A stretch of DNA of 64,000 nt, from positions 1 through 64,000 of the forward strand of contig NZ_JACCKA010000049.1 of the NCBI RefSeq assembly GCF_013425525.1, given 5' to 3'. The notes under the pieces are model-generated. The model had not been told where the DNA came from. It was given only the letters and a program-made list of their open reading frames with translations, and searched no databases. The stretch comes from Luteimonas salinisoli (GTDB lineage: Bacteria > Pseudomonadota > Gammaproteobacteria > Xanthomonadales > Xanthomonadaceae). Positions within the stretch are counted from its first letter, which is position 1, and each line of letters starts with the position of its first letter. Both the position numbers and the translations under genes were made by a program. Positions 50,827-60,553 of the stretch are shown here, one piece after another.

Positions 50827-53800
50827 ATGACCAGCACCGCCGAGCTCTCCTCGCCCGCCTCGGCCGATACCGGCCTGACCCGCGGCGTGGTCGATCCCGA
50901 CTACACCCTGGAAGACCGCTACACCCGCACCGGCGGACGGATCTACCTGTCCGGCGTGCAGGCGCTGGTGCGGCTGCCACTGATGCAGCGGCTGCGCGAC
51001 CGGGCCGCAGGCCTGGACACCGGCGGCTTCGTCTCCGGCTACCGCGGCTCGCCGCTGGGCGGGTTCGACCTGGAGCTGTGGCGCGCGCGCAAGCACCTGG
51101 AAGAGGCGGGGGTGAAGTTCCAGCCCGGCCTCAACGAGGATCTCGGCGCGACCATGGTCTGGGGCACCCAGCAGACCGGGCTGTTCCCGGGCGCGCGGGT
51201 CGATGGCGTGTACGCGATGTGGTACGGCAAGGGCCCCGGCGTGGACCGCTGCGGCGACGTGTTCAAGCATGCCAACGCCGCCGGCACCGCGCGCCACGGC
51301 GGCGTGCTGGCCCTGGCCGCCGACGACCACGCCTGCCGCAGCTCGACCCTGCCGCACGGCTCGGAGGGCGAATTCACCAGCGCGATGATGCCGGTGCTCA
51401 ACCCCGCCGGGGTGCAGGACATCCTCGACATGGGCCTGCTGGGCTGGGCGATGAGCCGGTACACCGGCCGCTGGGTGGGGTTCAAGACCATTGCCGAGAC
51501 GGTCGAATCATCGGTGTCGGTGGACGTGGATCCGTTCGCGCTGCAGATCGCCACGCCGGAAGATTTCGAGCTGCCGCCCGGCGGCCTCAACATCCGCTGG
51601 CCCGACCCGCCGATGGACCAGGAGATGCGCCTGCACCGCTACGCGGTGAAGGCTGCGCAGGCGTTCGCGCGCGCCAACCGCATCGACCGCGTGGTGATCG
51701 ACGCGCCGCGACCGCGGCTGGGCATCGTCACCACCGGCAAGAGCTACCTGGACGTGCTGCAGGCGCTGGAATACCTGGGCCTGGACGCACGCGCCTGCGC
51801 CGAGCTCGGCATCCGCGTCTACAAGGTCGGCATGACCTGGCCGCTGGAACCGGTGGGCATCCGCGCCTTCGCCCAGGGCCTCGAGGACATCCTGGTGGTC
51901 GAGGAGAAGCACGGCTTCATCGAGGGCCAGATGAAGGAGCTGTTCTACAACTTCGATTTCGGCCTGCCCGGCGGCGGGCGGCCGAGCATCGTCGGCAAGT
52001 ACGACGAGGCCGGCGAGTGGATCCTGCCCTCCACCGGCGAGCTGACCCCGGCTCGGATCGCCGCGGTGATCGCGCGCCGCATCCAGCGCTTCCACGACTC
52101 CGAACAGATGCGCCAGGTGCTGGCGTGGATGGAGCAGAAGGAAAGCGAACTGGCGCTGCCGCGGGCGCAGTTCCCGCGCGTACCGCACTACTGCTCGGGC
52201 TGCCCGCACAACAGCAGCACCCGGGTGCCGGAAGGCTCGCGAGCGCTGGCCGGCATCGGCTGCCACTACATGGTGACGTGGATGGACCGCGACACCGACA
52301 CCTTCACCCACATGGGCGGCGAAGGCGTCACCTGGGCCGGGCAGGCGGCGTTCACCGAGACCCCGCACGTGTTCCAGAACCTCGGCGACGGCACCTATTT
52401 CCATTCCGGCTCGCTGGCGATCCGCCAGGCGGTGGCCGCCAAGGTCAACATCACCTACAAGATCCTCTACAACGATGCCGTCGCGATGACCGGCGGACAG
52501 CCGGTCGACGGCAGCCTCAGCGTGCCGGACATCGCCCACCAGATGCGCGCCGAGGGCATCGAGACCATCGTGGTGGTGAGCGACGACATCGGCAAATGGT
52601 CGAAGCCGGAGCTGTTCCCGTCCGGGGTCGAGTTCTTCGACCGCGGCGAGCTGGACGCGGTGCAGCGGCGCCTGCGCGAGGTGAAGGGCGTCTCGATCCT
52701 GATCTACGACCAGACCTGCGCCACCGAGAAGCGCCGCCGCCGCAAGCGCGGCAAGATCGAGGACCCGGCCAAGCGCGTGTTCGTCAACACCCTGGTCTGC
52801 GAGGGCTGCGGCGACTGCGGGCAGAAGAGCTTCTGCGTCTCGGTGCTGCCGCAGGACACCGAGTTCGGGCGCAAGCGCGCGATCGACCAGTCCAACTGCA
52901 ACAAGGACTACAGCTGCGTCGAGGGCTTCTGCCCGAGTTTCGTCACCGTGCACGGCGGCAGGCCGCGCAAGGGCCGCAAGGTCTCCGCGGCCGAGCGCCT
53001 GGCAGACCTGCCGATGCCGGAGTTCCGCACCGACCTTTCGCAGCCCTGGAACATCCTGATCACCGGCGTCGGCGGCACCGGCGTGGTCACCATTGGCGCG
53101 CTGCTGGGCATGGCCGGGCACCTGGAGGGCCGCGGTTCGACCGTGCTCGACCAGACCGGACTGGCGCAGAAGGGCGGCGCGGTGACCACCCACATCCGCA
53201 TCGCCCGCAAGCCGGCCGACATCCACGCGGTGCGCATCGCCGCCGGCGAAGCCGACCTGGTGCTGGGCTGCGACATGGTGGTGGTCAACGACTACTGGGC
53301 GCTGTCGAAGATCCGCGCCGGCCGCAGCCAGGTGGTGCTCAACACCTGGGAAGCGATGCCCGGCACCTTCACCACCCGCCCGGACATGGAGTTCCCGGCC
53401 ACCGACATCGTCGCCGCGATCCAGGGCGCGCTGGGCGGGGAGGCGCCGCTGCTGGTCGACGCCACCCAGCTGGCCACCGCGCTGATGGGCGACGCGATCG
53501 CCGCCAACCTCTTCATCCTCGGCTACGCCTGGCAGCGCGGTCTGGTGCCGCTGTCGCTGGAGTCGCTGATGCGCGCGGTCGAGCTCAACGGCGCGGCGGT
53601 GGAGATGAACAGGACCGCGTTCGCCTGGGGTCGGCTGGCGGCGATCGACTTGTCCGCAGTGGAAGAGGCGGCGGGGATCGTGCGCAACGCCCCGACCGCT
53701 GCAGAGTCCACGCCGCACCTGCTCGACGCGCTCCCTCCGGGCGACTGGGAAGGCAACGAATGGGGCGCCACCAGCGCACCCAAGCCGCTCCGCGACGAGG

Positions 53801-54630
53801 ACGATCTGCGTCATCTGCCCGCCTCGGATCCGACGGCCGCGGACCGCCCGCCGATGTCCGCCGCCCGCGCCGCGGGTGACGGGGACATCGCCCGCGACGT
53901 GGGCGGCCGGACGGCCACCGGTGACGGCAATGTCGCCTTCCTGCCGCTGGACGACCTGCGCCTGTCGCGCTCGCTCGACGAGCTGATCGCCCGCCGCATC
54001 GCCTTCCTCACCGACTATCAGGACGTCGGGTACGCGCGTCGCTACGGCGATTTCGTCGCCCGAGTACGCGCGGCCGAAGCGGAAAATACGCCGGGCTCCA
54101 CCGACCTCACCGAAGCGGTCTCGCGCTATTTCTTCAAGCTGATGGCCTACAAGGACGAGTACGAGGTGGCGCGGCTGTACACCAGCGGCGAGTTCCGCCG
54201 CCGCCTGGAACAGCAGTTCGAAGGCGATTACACCGTTCACTTCCACCTCGCGCCGCCGCTGTTGGCCAGGAAGAACGACAAGGGCGAACTGCAGAAGAAG
54301 GAATTCGGCCCCTGGGTGTTCCGCGCTTTCGGCGTGCTGGCGAAGCTGCGCCGCCTGCGCGGCACCGCGCTCGACATCTTCGGCTACACCGCCGAGCGGC
54401 GCATGGAGCGCCAGCTGATCGAGGACTACGAGCGCACCGTGGGCGGCCTGCTGGAAAGACTGGACGGCGGCAACGTCGACCTCGCCGCACAGATCGCCAG
54501 CGTGCCCGAGCACATCCGCGGCTACGGCCACGTCAAGGAAGCGCATCTGCACGCCGCCAAGGCCCGCGAGGCCGAGCTGCTGCGCGAATGGGACAACCCG
54601 CTGCGGGTGGTGCAGGTGGCGGCGGCCTGA
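50827..54630 (+). CDS. Indolepyruvate ferredoxin oxidoreductase family protein
   Basis: 1267 aa, a natural fusion of the alpha and beta subunits. The N-terminal ThDP-binding part (TGGFVSGYRGSPLGGFD), the 4Fe-4S cluster region (CEGCGDCGQKSFC and NKDYSCVEGFC at about 660-700), a TPP/2-oxoacid decarboxylation part (HYCSGCPHNSSTRVPEGSRALAGIGCH, then GGEGVTWAGQAAF) and the C-terminal gamma-type domain (LITGVGGTGVVTIGALLGMAG). It oxidatively decarboxylates aryl or branched-chain 2-oxoacids to acyl-CoA, passing electrons to ferredoxin or a flavodoxin. The large one-chain form is typical of aerobic proteobacteria. The start follows a weak ribosome-binding site. Confidence 0.93.
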   Translation: MTSTAELSSPASADTGLTRGVVDPDYTLEDRYTRTGGRIYLSGVQALVRLPLMQRLRDRAAGLDTGGFVSGYRGSPLGGFDLELWRARKHLEEAGVKFQPGLNEDLGATMVWGTQQTGLFPGARVDGVYAMWYGKGPGVDRCGDVFKHANAAGTARHGGVLALAADDHACRSSTLPHGSEGEFTSAMMPVLNPAGVQDILDMGLLGWAMSRYTGRWVGFKTIAETVESSVSVDVDPFALQIATPEDFELPPGGLNIRWPDPPMDQEMRLHRYAVKAAQAFARANRIDRVVIDAPRPRLGIVTTGKSYLDVLQALEYLGLDARACAELGIRVYKVGMTWPLEPVGIRAFAQGLEDILVVEEKHGFIEGQMKELFYNFDFGLPGGGRPSIVGKYDEAGEWILPSTGELTPARIAAVIARRIQRFHDSEQMRQVLAWMEQKESELALPRAQFPRVPHYCSGCPHNSSTRVPEGSRALAGIGCHYMVTWMDRDTDTFTHMGGEGVTWAGQAAFTETPHVFQNLGDGTYFHSGSLAIRQAVAAKVNITYKILYNDAVAMTGGQPVDGSLSVPDIAHQMRAEGIETIVVVSDDIGKWSKPELFPSGVEFFDRGELDAVQRRLREVKGVSILIYDQTCATEKRRRRKRGKIEDPAKRVFVNTLVCEGCGDCGQKSFCVSVLPQDTEFGRKRAIDQSNCNKDYSCVEGFCPSFVTVHGGRPRKGRKVSAAERLADLPMPEFRTDLSQPWNILITGVGGTGVVTIGALLGMAGHLEGRGSTVLDQTGLAQKGGAVTTHIRIARKPADIHAVRIAAGEADLVLGCDMVVVNDYWALSKIRAGRSQVVLNTWEAMPGTFTTRPDMEFPATDIVAAIQGALGGEAPLLVDATQLATALMGDAIAANLFILGYAWQRGLVPLSLESLMRAVELNGAAVEMNRTAFAWGRLAAIDLSAVEEAAGIVRNAPTAAESTPHLLDALPPGDWEGNEWGATSAPKPLRDEDDLRHLPASDPTAADRPPMSAARAAGDGDIARDVGGRTATGDGNVAFLPLDDLRLSRSLDELIARRIAFLTDYQDVGYARRYGDFVARVRAAEAENTPGSTDLTEAVSRYFFKLMAYKDEYEVARLYTSGEFRRRLEQQFEGDYTVHFHLAPPLLARKNDKGELQKKEFGPWVFRAFGVLAKLRRLRGTALDIFGYTAERRMERQLIEDYERTVGGLLERLDGGNVDLAAQIASVPEHIRGYGHVKEAHLHAAKAREAELLREWDNPLRVVQVAAA

Positions 54631-54631
54631 C

Positions 54632-55282
54632 ATGGACGGCGGCGGCGCGGGCATGATGACGTCGCTGCCGATCCTCGTGCTCGACCTGGCGGGCACCTTC
54701 GCATTCGCGATCAGCGGCGCCACCCTGGGCGTGCGCAAGCAGCTGGACCTGTTCGGCGTGCTGGTGCTGTCCTTCGCCGCGGCGACCGCAGGCGGCATCG
54801 CCCGCGACGTGCTGATCGGCGCCGTGCCGCCGGTGGCGCTGGCGGACTGGCGCTACCTGGCGGTCTCGCTGCTGGCCGGGCTGGTCACCTTCCACGCGCA
54901 CGAACGGGTGGAGCGACTGCGCAACCCGGTGCAACTGTTCGACGCGGTCGGGCTGGCGCTGTTCGCGGTCACCGGCGCCGGCAAGGCGCTGGCCGCCGGC
55001 CTCGGGCCGAGCGGCGCGGTGATGCTGGGGATGCTGTCCGGCATCGGCGGCGGCATCGCCCGCGACCTGCTGGTCGCGGAGATCCCCATCGTCCTCCGGC
55101 GGGAGTTCTACGCCGTCGCCGCCCTGCTCGGCGCGGCCTGCGTGGTCGCCGGCGATGCGCTCGGCTGGCCCGCGGCCTTGTCCGCGATCGGCGGCGCGGT
55201 GCTGTGCTTCGCGCTGCGGTTCATGGCGATCCGGCACGGCTGGCAGCTGCCGGTGGGCGGCGGCGGCCCCCCGCGGCGCTGA
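54632..55282 (+). CDS. Trimeric intracellular cation channel (TRIC, YadS/UPF0126) family protein
   Basis: 216 aa with seven predicted transmembrane helices. Two halves carry matching GGIARD motifs (AGGIARDVLIGAVPP and GGGIARDLLVAEIP), the family hallmark from the internal repeat. Bacterial TRIC proteins are potassium-permeable channels. The ATG at 54632 lies one base after the stop of the oxidoreductase gene; the internal ATG at 54653 or 54656 is also possible. Cotranscription with the oxidoreductase is likely. Confidence 0.92.
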   Translation: MDGGGAGMMTSLPILVLDLAGTFAFAISGATLGVRKQLDLFGVLVLSFAAATAGGIARDVLIGAVPPVALADWRYLAVSLLAGLVTFHAHERVERLRNPVQLFDAVGLALFAVTGAGKALAAGLGPSGAVMLGMLSGIGGGIARDLLVAEIPIVLRREFYAVAALLGAACVVAGDALGWPAALSAIGGAVLCFALRFMAIRHGWQLPVGGGGPPRR

Positions 55283-55306
55283 CCGCGTACCGATGTCCGG
55301 CCGGGC

Positions 55307-56104
55307 TCAGGCGCCCTCGCCGGCCATCACCACCAGGAACTCGCCCCGCCCCTGCTCGACCCAGAACTCGTGCCGCATGCCGGCGGGCACGAATACGCTG
55401 TCCCCACGGGTGAGCACGCGCGCGTTGCCATCGAAGCGCGCGTGCAGCTCGCCAGCGAGCACGATAAAAATGGAATCGAACTCGTTCGACTGATCCGACG
55501 GATCGCTGTTGACGTGCATCCCCGGTTCCAGCCCATACCATGCGGTGCGAAGGCCTTCCCCGTAGTAAAGCGGCACCGCGTGGCCGCCGTGCACCTCCCG
55601 GCCATGGCCGAAGCCGAAGCGCACGACCTCCGGAGCGCCCATGGTGAAGAAGCGAAACCACGCCGGGATCAGTTCCGCGCGCACGCGGCCGCCCCCGGCG
55701 TATTCCTCGCCGACGTCGACCTCCATCGGTACCGGGTCGCTGGCCTTCGCCTTGCCCATGGTGGTGAGCACGTTCATCCGGCCGCTGGCCAGGTCGCAGT
55801 AAACGGCGCGGGTCGCCTTGAACCGCGTGGCCGGCGCGTCGCCAGCGGCCGCGACGATCCGGCCATCGCCGCCCCTGGTCAGCTCGACGGCGAACGCCTG
55901 GCCGGTATCGGTCACCTCGAGTTCGAAGACGATGTCGCCGGTCAATCCGGCTGCGTCGCTCTCGCGCCAGTCGTCGGCCCACGCCCGTACTGCGGCCTCG
56001 ACGTCGCAACTCCCGTCGGCTCCGGCATTGGGTTCGGTGTTGGCGGCCACGACGGCAGGCAACAGCAGTGCCGCGAACGCGGCGGCTAGGAGCAGATGGC
56101 GCAT
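55307..56104 (-). CDS. Exported SCP2-like and cupin domain protein
   Basis: 265 aa. Signal peptide to about VVAANT. Residues ~35-130 resemble an SCP2 sterol-carrier fold (FELEVTDTGQAFAVELTRGGDGRI, AVYCDLASGRMNVLTTMGKAKASDP). Residues ~175-262 form a cupin (GLEPGMHVNSDPSDQSNEFDSIFIVLAGELHARF; GDSVFVPAGMRHEFW). The metal site keeps His in GMHVN and the C-terminal His of RHEFW; the central Glu is in NEFDS. The combination suggests binding of a hydrophobic ligand. Function unknown. Confidence 0.75.
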   Translation of the reverse strand: MRHLLLAAAFAALLLPAVVAANTEPNAGADGSCDVEAAVRAWADDWRESDAAGLTGDIVFELEVTDTGQAFAVELTRGGDGRIVAAAGDAPATRFKATRAVYCDLASGRMNVLTTMGKAKASDPVPMEVDVGEEYAGGGRVRAELIPAWFRFFTMGAPEVVRFGFGHGREVHGGHAVPLYYGEGLRTAWYGLEPGMHVNSDPSDQSNEFDSIFIVLAGELHARFDGNARVLTRGDSVFVPAGMRHEFWVEQGRGEFLVVMAGEGA

Positions 56105-56397
56105 GGAGCCTCCGGGGGATACGTGTAGGCCGATCGTCGCAGCGAGACGGATCGGGCACCCGTGCCAAAGGTTCGGCTCGTCCCAGCGCCCGCCAATAGC
56201 GGTGAACCGGTATCACTGCGGCTTCGTCGTGGACGCGCAGCGTCGGGTGGCCATCGACGCAGAGCCGCTGCGTGGATGAGACAATCCACCCCATGGTGGT
56301 ACCGCCCGCGCGGCGCGTCCCCGCGACGGCCGTCGGGTTCGGCGGACGCCCCGGTCGGCAGCATCCCCATGTCCACGTTCCTGCGACGGACCATGTC

Positions 56398-56919
56398 ATG
56401 CTGTCGATCCGGACATATCCCCACGCCGCCCTCCCACCGCGGTACGCCGCGCGGATGCAGGCGCTCGCCAGCGCCGAGTTCGACCGCTTCCCCATCGTCC
56501 GCGAGACGCTGTGGGCGACGCCGGACTGGTCGTTCGTCGGGCTCGATCACGATGCGCTGGCGTGCTTCTGCAACGTGGTGCAGCGGGCGGTGCATGTCGA
56601 CGGGCGGGCGGTCCGCGTGGCGGGACTCAACAACCTGGTGACGGCACCGGCGTTCAAGCGGCGCGGGCTGGCCTCGGAGCTGCTCGGCGAGGTGCAGCCG
56701 CGCTGGTTCGCGGAGCTGGGGGCGGAATGCGGCCTGCTGCTGTGCGCCGACGCGCTGGTGCCGTTCTATTCGCGCCTGGGTTGGCGGCCGGTCCATGCCC
56801 AGGTCCGCTTCGACCAGCGCGGCGACAGCCGGGTCTGGGCGGCCGCCTGCATGCTGCTCGGAGCTGGCGGGATGGACATCGCCGCGGAGGCGATCGACCT
56901 CCGCGGCCTGCCCTGGTAG
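56398..56919 (+). CDS. GNAT family N-acetyltransferase
   Basis: 173 aa from the ATG at 56398. The acetyl-CoA site is visible in NLVTAPAFKRRGLASELLGEV (R/Q-x-x-G-x-G/A type, here KRRGLA), preceded by the beta-4 strand GRAVRVAGLNN. The C-terminus (VPFYSRLGWRP) is typical of the family. Substrate unknown. An upstream extension to 56272 is considered non-coding because it lacks the fold and a ribosome-binding site. Convergent with the aldo/keto reductase gene (3-base gap). Confidence 0.88.
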   Translation: MLSIRTYPHAALPPRYAARMQALASAEFDRFPIVRETLWATPDWSFVGLDHDALACFCNVVQRAVHVDGRAVRVAGLNNLVTAPAFKRRGLASELLGEVQPRWFAELGAECGLLLCADALVPFYSRLGWRPVHAQVRFDQRGDSRVWAAACMLLGAGGMDIAAEAIDLRGLPW

Positions 56920-56922
56920 CGC

Positions 56923-57867
56923 TCAGAGCGCCTCGATGTACGCGGCCATGCGCTGGCGGCCGGCCTCGTCCGGCATCCGGCCGCTGGCCGCGCCCATGTT
57001 GTCGACCAGATGGTGCGGCTTGCTGGTGGCCGGCGTGGCGCAGGTCACCGCCGGGTGCGAGACCACGAACTTGAGGAAGAACTGGCCCCAGCTGGCGATG
57101 TCGTAGTCGGCCGCCCAGTCCGGCAGTTCCCGCCCCTCCACTTTCTCCCACAGCCGCGTGCGCCCGAACGGCGCGTACACCAGCACGCCGATGCCGCGCT
57201 CCTGCGCCAGCGGGAAGATGCGCTGCTCCATGGTGCGGTTGTCGACCGCATAGTCGACGCCGATAAAGTCCAGCGCCTCGTCGCGCATCAGGCGCTCGAG
57301 CTCGTCGTACTGGCGTTCGACGGTGGTGGTCAGGCCGATGTAGCGGATTCGACCGGCGGCCTTGGCCTCGGCCAGGATCGGCAGCTGGGTCGGCACGTCG
57401 CCGAGGTTGTGCACCTGCACCAGGTCGACCGGCGAGCCGGGCGCGCGCGCCAGCGACTGCTCGAGCTGCGCGCGCGCGGCCTCCGGGTCGGCCGCGCCGC
57501 CGCCGCGCGCGGCGACGTTGAGCTTGGTGGCCCAGAACAGCTTGTCGCCGAGACCGGCCTCGCGCGCGGCCTGGCCCGCCACCTCTTCCGCCGCGCCGTA
57601 GCTGGGGGCGGTATCGAACACGCGGCCGCCGTTGCGCGCCAGCGCCTCGAGAATGGCGCGGATGCCGGCAGCATCGCCTTCGCCGGCGAGCCGCGAGAAC
57701 GAGGCGGAGCTTCCCAGCCCCACCACCGGCAGTTGCTCGCTGGTGCCGGGAATCGCCCGGGTCAGCAAGGCGCGCGGGCTGTCGTCCGCCAGCAGCAGCC
57801 GCGGGTTGATCGCCAGCGCCACGCCGGCGGCGATCGAAAGCTTCAGGTATTCGCGTCGCGTGATCAT
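56923..57867 (-). CDS. Tat-exported aldo/keto reductase
   Basis: 314 aa. A twin-arginine type signal (TRREYLKLSIAAGVALA) precedes the AKR barrel. FDTAPSYGAAEE carries the catalytic Asp and Tyr, and the Lys and His are in WATKLNVA and VQVHNLGDVP. NADPH-binding residues lie near the C-terminus (VSHPAVTCATPATSKP). A reductase with a Tat signal suggests export with a bound nucleotide or use of a different acceptor in the periplasm. ATG at 57867 is chosen over 57885 because GAGG lies 9 bases upstream and the RR motif is close. Confidence 0.9.
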   Translation of the reverse strand: MITRREYLKLSIAAGVALAINPRLLLADDSPRALLTRAIPGTSEQLPVVGLGSSASFSRLAGEGDAAGIRAILEALARNGGRVFDTAPSYGAAEEVAGQAAREAGLGDKLFWATKLNVAARGGGAADPEAARAQLEQSLARAPGSPVDLVQVHNLGDVPTQLPILAEAKAAGRIRYIGLTTTVERQYDELERLMRDEALDFIGVDYAVDNRTMEQRIFPLAQERGIGVLVYAPFGRTRLWEKVEGRELPDWAADYDIASWGQFFLKFVVSHPAVTCATPATSKPHHLVDNMGAASGRMPDEAGRQRMAAYIEAL

Positions 57868-57898
57868 GGGAAGGACCTCGTTCACGGGTAGCGCCGTT

Positions 57899-58501
57899 CT
57901 ACCACTCCTTGGCCCGCCAGACGAGACACCGATTGTTGGCCGGCATGCCGACGTCGGCGACGCGGCGCAGGCCGGCGGCGGCCGCGAGCGCGTCCACCGC
58001 CTCGAGATCGCGGATGCCGGAACGCGGATCGCGCGCCTGCAGCCAGGCGTCGAAATCGCGGTTGCTGTCGCTGGTGTAGGCGCCGCCGTAGTTGAAGGGT
58101 CCGTAGACCACCAGCACGCCCTCCCGCACGTCCGCCAGCGCCGCCCCGGCGCCCCGGAAGAACGCCTCCACCGCGTCCCAGCCCATGATGTGCAGGGTGT
58201 TGGCGGTGAAGATCGCGTCGGCTGCGACCGCGGGCCACGGCGATCGCGTCACGTCGAGCGCCAACGGCGCAGGCGTGTTGGGCAGGTCGGCCTCCTCCAG
58301 CCACGCGCGGATCCCCGACAGATTGTCCTCCAGATCGGAAGCCTGCCAGGTGAGGTGCGGCATGGCGGCGGCGAAATACACCGCGTGCTGACCGGTGCCG
58401 CTGCCGATCTCGAGAACCCGGCGGCGGCCGGCGAAGTGCTCGCGCAGGACCTGGAGGATCGGCGCGCGATTGCGCTCGCAGGAGGTCGATATCGGCTTCA
58501 T
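57899..58501 (-). CDS. DUF938 family SAM-dependent methyltransferase
   Basis: 200 aa. It opens MKPISTSCERNRAPILQVLREHF, and motif I VLEIGSGTGQHAVYFA binds SAM. Further family features are WQASDLEDNLSGIRAW, IFTANTLHIMGWDAVEAFFRG and LVVYGPFNYGGAYTSDSNRDFDAWL. The substrate of DUF938 proteins is not known. It lies directly upstream (31-base gap) of the aldo/keto reductase on the same strand. Confidence 0.92.
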   Translation of the reverse strand: MKPISTSCERNRAPILQVLREHFAGRRRVLEIGSGTGQHAVYFAAAMPHLTWQASDLEDNLSGIRAWLEEADLPNTPAPLALDVTRSPWPAVAADAIFTANTLHIMGWDAVEAFFRGAGAALADVREGVLVVYGPFNYGGAYTSDSNRDFDAWLQARDPRSGIRDLEAVDALAAAAGLRRVADVGMPANNRCLVWRAKEW

Positions 58502-58655
58502 GGTGGAACGTGCGTCGGCGGCAGTTGCGATGCGATCGCGATCCTCGCACATCGCGGCCCGGTTCCGTCCGAGCGACGCGGCGCGGGTAACGGCCCCACG
58601 CCGGGCGCCGCCCCCAGCGGCACGGCTTCGCGGTGCCTGCAGGAGCGCGTCGGCG

Positions 58656-60368
58656 TCAGCGTATCCGGGTCCGCGCCCGCGCGCTCTCCCCACGCAGCGC
58701 ACGGAACTCGCTGTCGCGGTCCCACACCGGCCATTCGCCGGAATCGGCGATCGTCCGCACCAGCCGCAGCACCACCTCGGTATCGGCGGTGGGCCCGCGC
58801 ATGTCCCAGCCGTCGTCGAACTCGTCGTCCGGCTGGTGGTAGCGCTCGGCGAAGTAGCGGGCGCGCGCGGCCTTGCCGCCCTCGACGCCGCCCTCGAGCT
58901 GGTCCATGCCCGGGCCCACGGTGATCGCCGGCACCCCGGCCTGGGCGAATGCGAAATGGTCGGCGCGGTAGAAGAATCCCGCCTCCAGATCCGGATCGGG
59001 CGAATACACGCGGCCCTCGGCGACGGCCGCGGCCTCCAACTCGCGCTCGAGCGAGACCTTTCCCAGCCCCCAACTGGAGATGTCGCGGGTCGGCCCGTCC
59101 GGGCTCCACATCTCCATGTTGATCGCCGCGGCGGTGGTCTCCAGCGGGCGCACCGGGTTGGCGGCGTAGTGGGTGGCGCCGAGCAGCCCGCTTTCCTCGG
59201 CGGTGAGCGCGGCGAACAGCACGCTGCGCGACGGTGCCGGCCCAGTTTTCAGCACCCGCGCGATCTCCAGCATCGAAGCGATCGCGGTGGCGTTGTCGAC
59301 CGCGCCGTTGATGATGGCGTCGCCGCTGTCGTCCGGCTGGCCGATGCCGAAGCTGTCCCAGTGCCCGGAGACGATCACGGTCTCGTCGGCACGGCCGCTG
59401 CCGGGAAGCAGGCCGAGCACGTTGCGGCTGGTGATGCGGCTGCGGGCGACGTCGAACTTCGTCGAGAACGACGCGTCGCCGAGCGCATGCGCCCGGAAGC
59501 CGGGCTGCTGCGCCGCGCCCTTGGCCTGCTCGAAGTCGAGCCCGGCGTCGGCGAACAGGCGTTCGGCCACCGGGCGCTGGATCCAGCCGCGCACGCGCAG
59601 GTGGTGGCGGTCGGCGTCGTCGCGGACGATGTCGAACTGCGGCGCCGCGCGGCCGTTGCGCACCGTGGCCCATGGGTACGCCGCGGGTTCGGTCTCGTGC
59701 ACGATCAGCACGCCGGCGGCGCCGCGGCGCGCTGCTTCGAGGTACTTGTAGGCCCAGCGCCCGTACCAGGTCATGGCACGCCCGCCGAACCGTCCCGTCG
59801 AGGTCTCGAAGTCGGGATCGTTGACCAGCACCACCACGATCTTGCCGGCCACGTCGAGGCCGGCGTAGTCGTCCCAGTCCAGTTCGGGCGCGGTGATGCC
59901 GTAGCCGGCGAACACCAGCGGCACGTCCTTCATGTCGACGCCGCCCGCCGGGTGCAGGGTCTCGAGCGCGATCTCCTCGCCGTTGGCGAGCGTACGGACG
60001 TCGCCGGCGACGCGGAACGAGGCGGCGACCGCGCCGCGGATTTCGCTGCGCTCGAGGGTGACCGCCTGGGTCCAGCCGCCGTCGTCGCCCGCCGGTTCGA
60101 GCCCGGCCGCGGCGAACTGCTCGCCGATGTAGGCGACCGTCTTCTCCTCGCCCGGGGTGTCGGGGGCGCGGCCCTCGAATTCGTCGGAAGCGAGGATGCG
60201 CAGGTGACCGGCCAGGTTGTCGGCGCTGATCGCGCCGCCAGCGGCGTCGGCGGCTCGGACTTCCCGTGCATCGCGGGCGGCGTCGCCCGAAGGCGGCGCG
60301 TCGCGCGAGCAGCCCGCGACGGCGGCGGCGGCGAATACGGCGAGGAACGATGCGGCGAAACGGATCAT
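58656..60368 (-). CDS. M28 family metallopeptidase, lipoprotein
   Basis: 570 aa. Signal peptide with lipobox (AAAVAGC, Cys20). A PA (protease-associated) insert lies at about 140-290 (GYGITAPELDWDDYAGLDV...). The M28 catalytic core has zinc ligands in VSGHWDSFGIGQPDDSGDAI (His, Asp), the DNATA segment with the bridging Asp, AEESGLLGATHYA (catalytic Glu plus ligand), and AERYHQPDDEFDD (C-terminal His). It is an aminopeptidase of the periplasm or outer membrane. Divergent from the small exported protein gene at 60554. Confidence 0.93.
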   Translation of the reverse strand: MIRFAASFLAVFAAAAVAGCSRDAPPSGDAARDAREVRAADAAGGAISADNLAGHLRILASDEFEGRAPDTPGEEKTVAYIGEQFAAAGLEPAGDDGGWTQAVTLERSEIRGAVAASFRVAGDVRTLANGEEIALETLHPAGGVDMKDVPLVFAGYGITAPELDWDDYAGLDVAGKIVVVLVNDPDFETSTGRFGGRAMTWYGRWAYKYLEAARRGAAGVLIVHETEPAAYPWATVRNGRAAPQFDIVRDDADRHHLRVRGWIQRPVAERLFADAGLDFEQAKGAAQQPGFRAHALGDASFSTKFDVARSRITSRNVLGLLPGSGRADETVIVSGHWDSFGIGQPDDSGDAIINGAVDNATAIASMLEIARVLKTGPAPSRSVLFAALTAEESGLLGATHYAANPVRPLETTAAAINMEMWSPDGPTRDISSWGLGKVSLERELEAAAVAEGRVYSPDPDLEAGFFYRADHFAFAQAGVPAITVGPGMDQLEGGVEGGKAARARYFAERYHQPDDEFDDGWDMRGPTADTEVVLRLVRTIADSGEWPVWDRDSEFRALRGESARARTRIR

Positions 60369-60553
60369 GGGCGACGGGACGGGTGCGGGTTGCGCCCATC
60401 CTCGCACGCTGCGAGGGCCGTCGGGGCGAATCGCGCCATCGAGTGCCCTGGTGGGGGCGCACCGCGCGCACGAACGACCCGTGGCCGTGCGGATGGGGAG
60501 CAACCCTGCCGGGTTAAACTCCCGCCGTCCCCTGGATCGACAAGGAGCAACGC

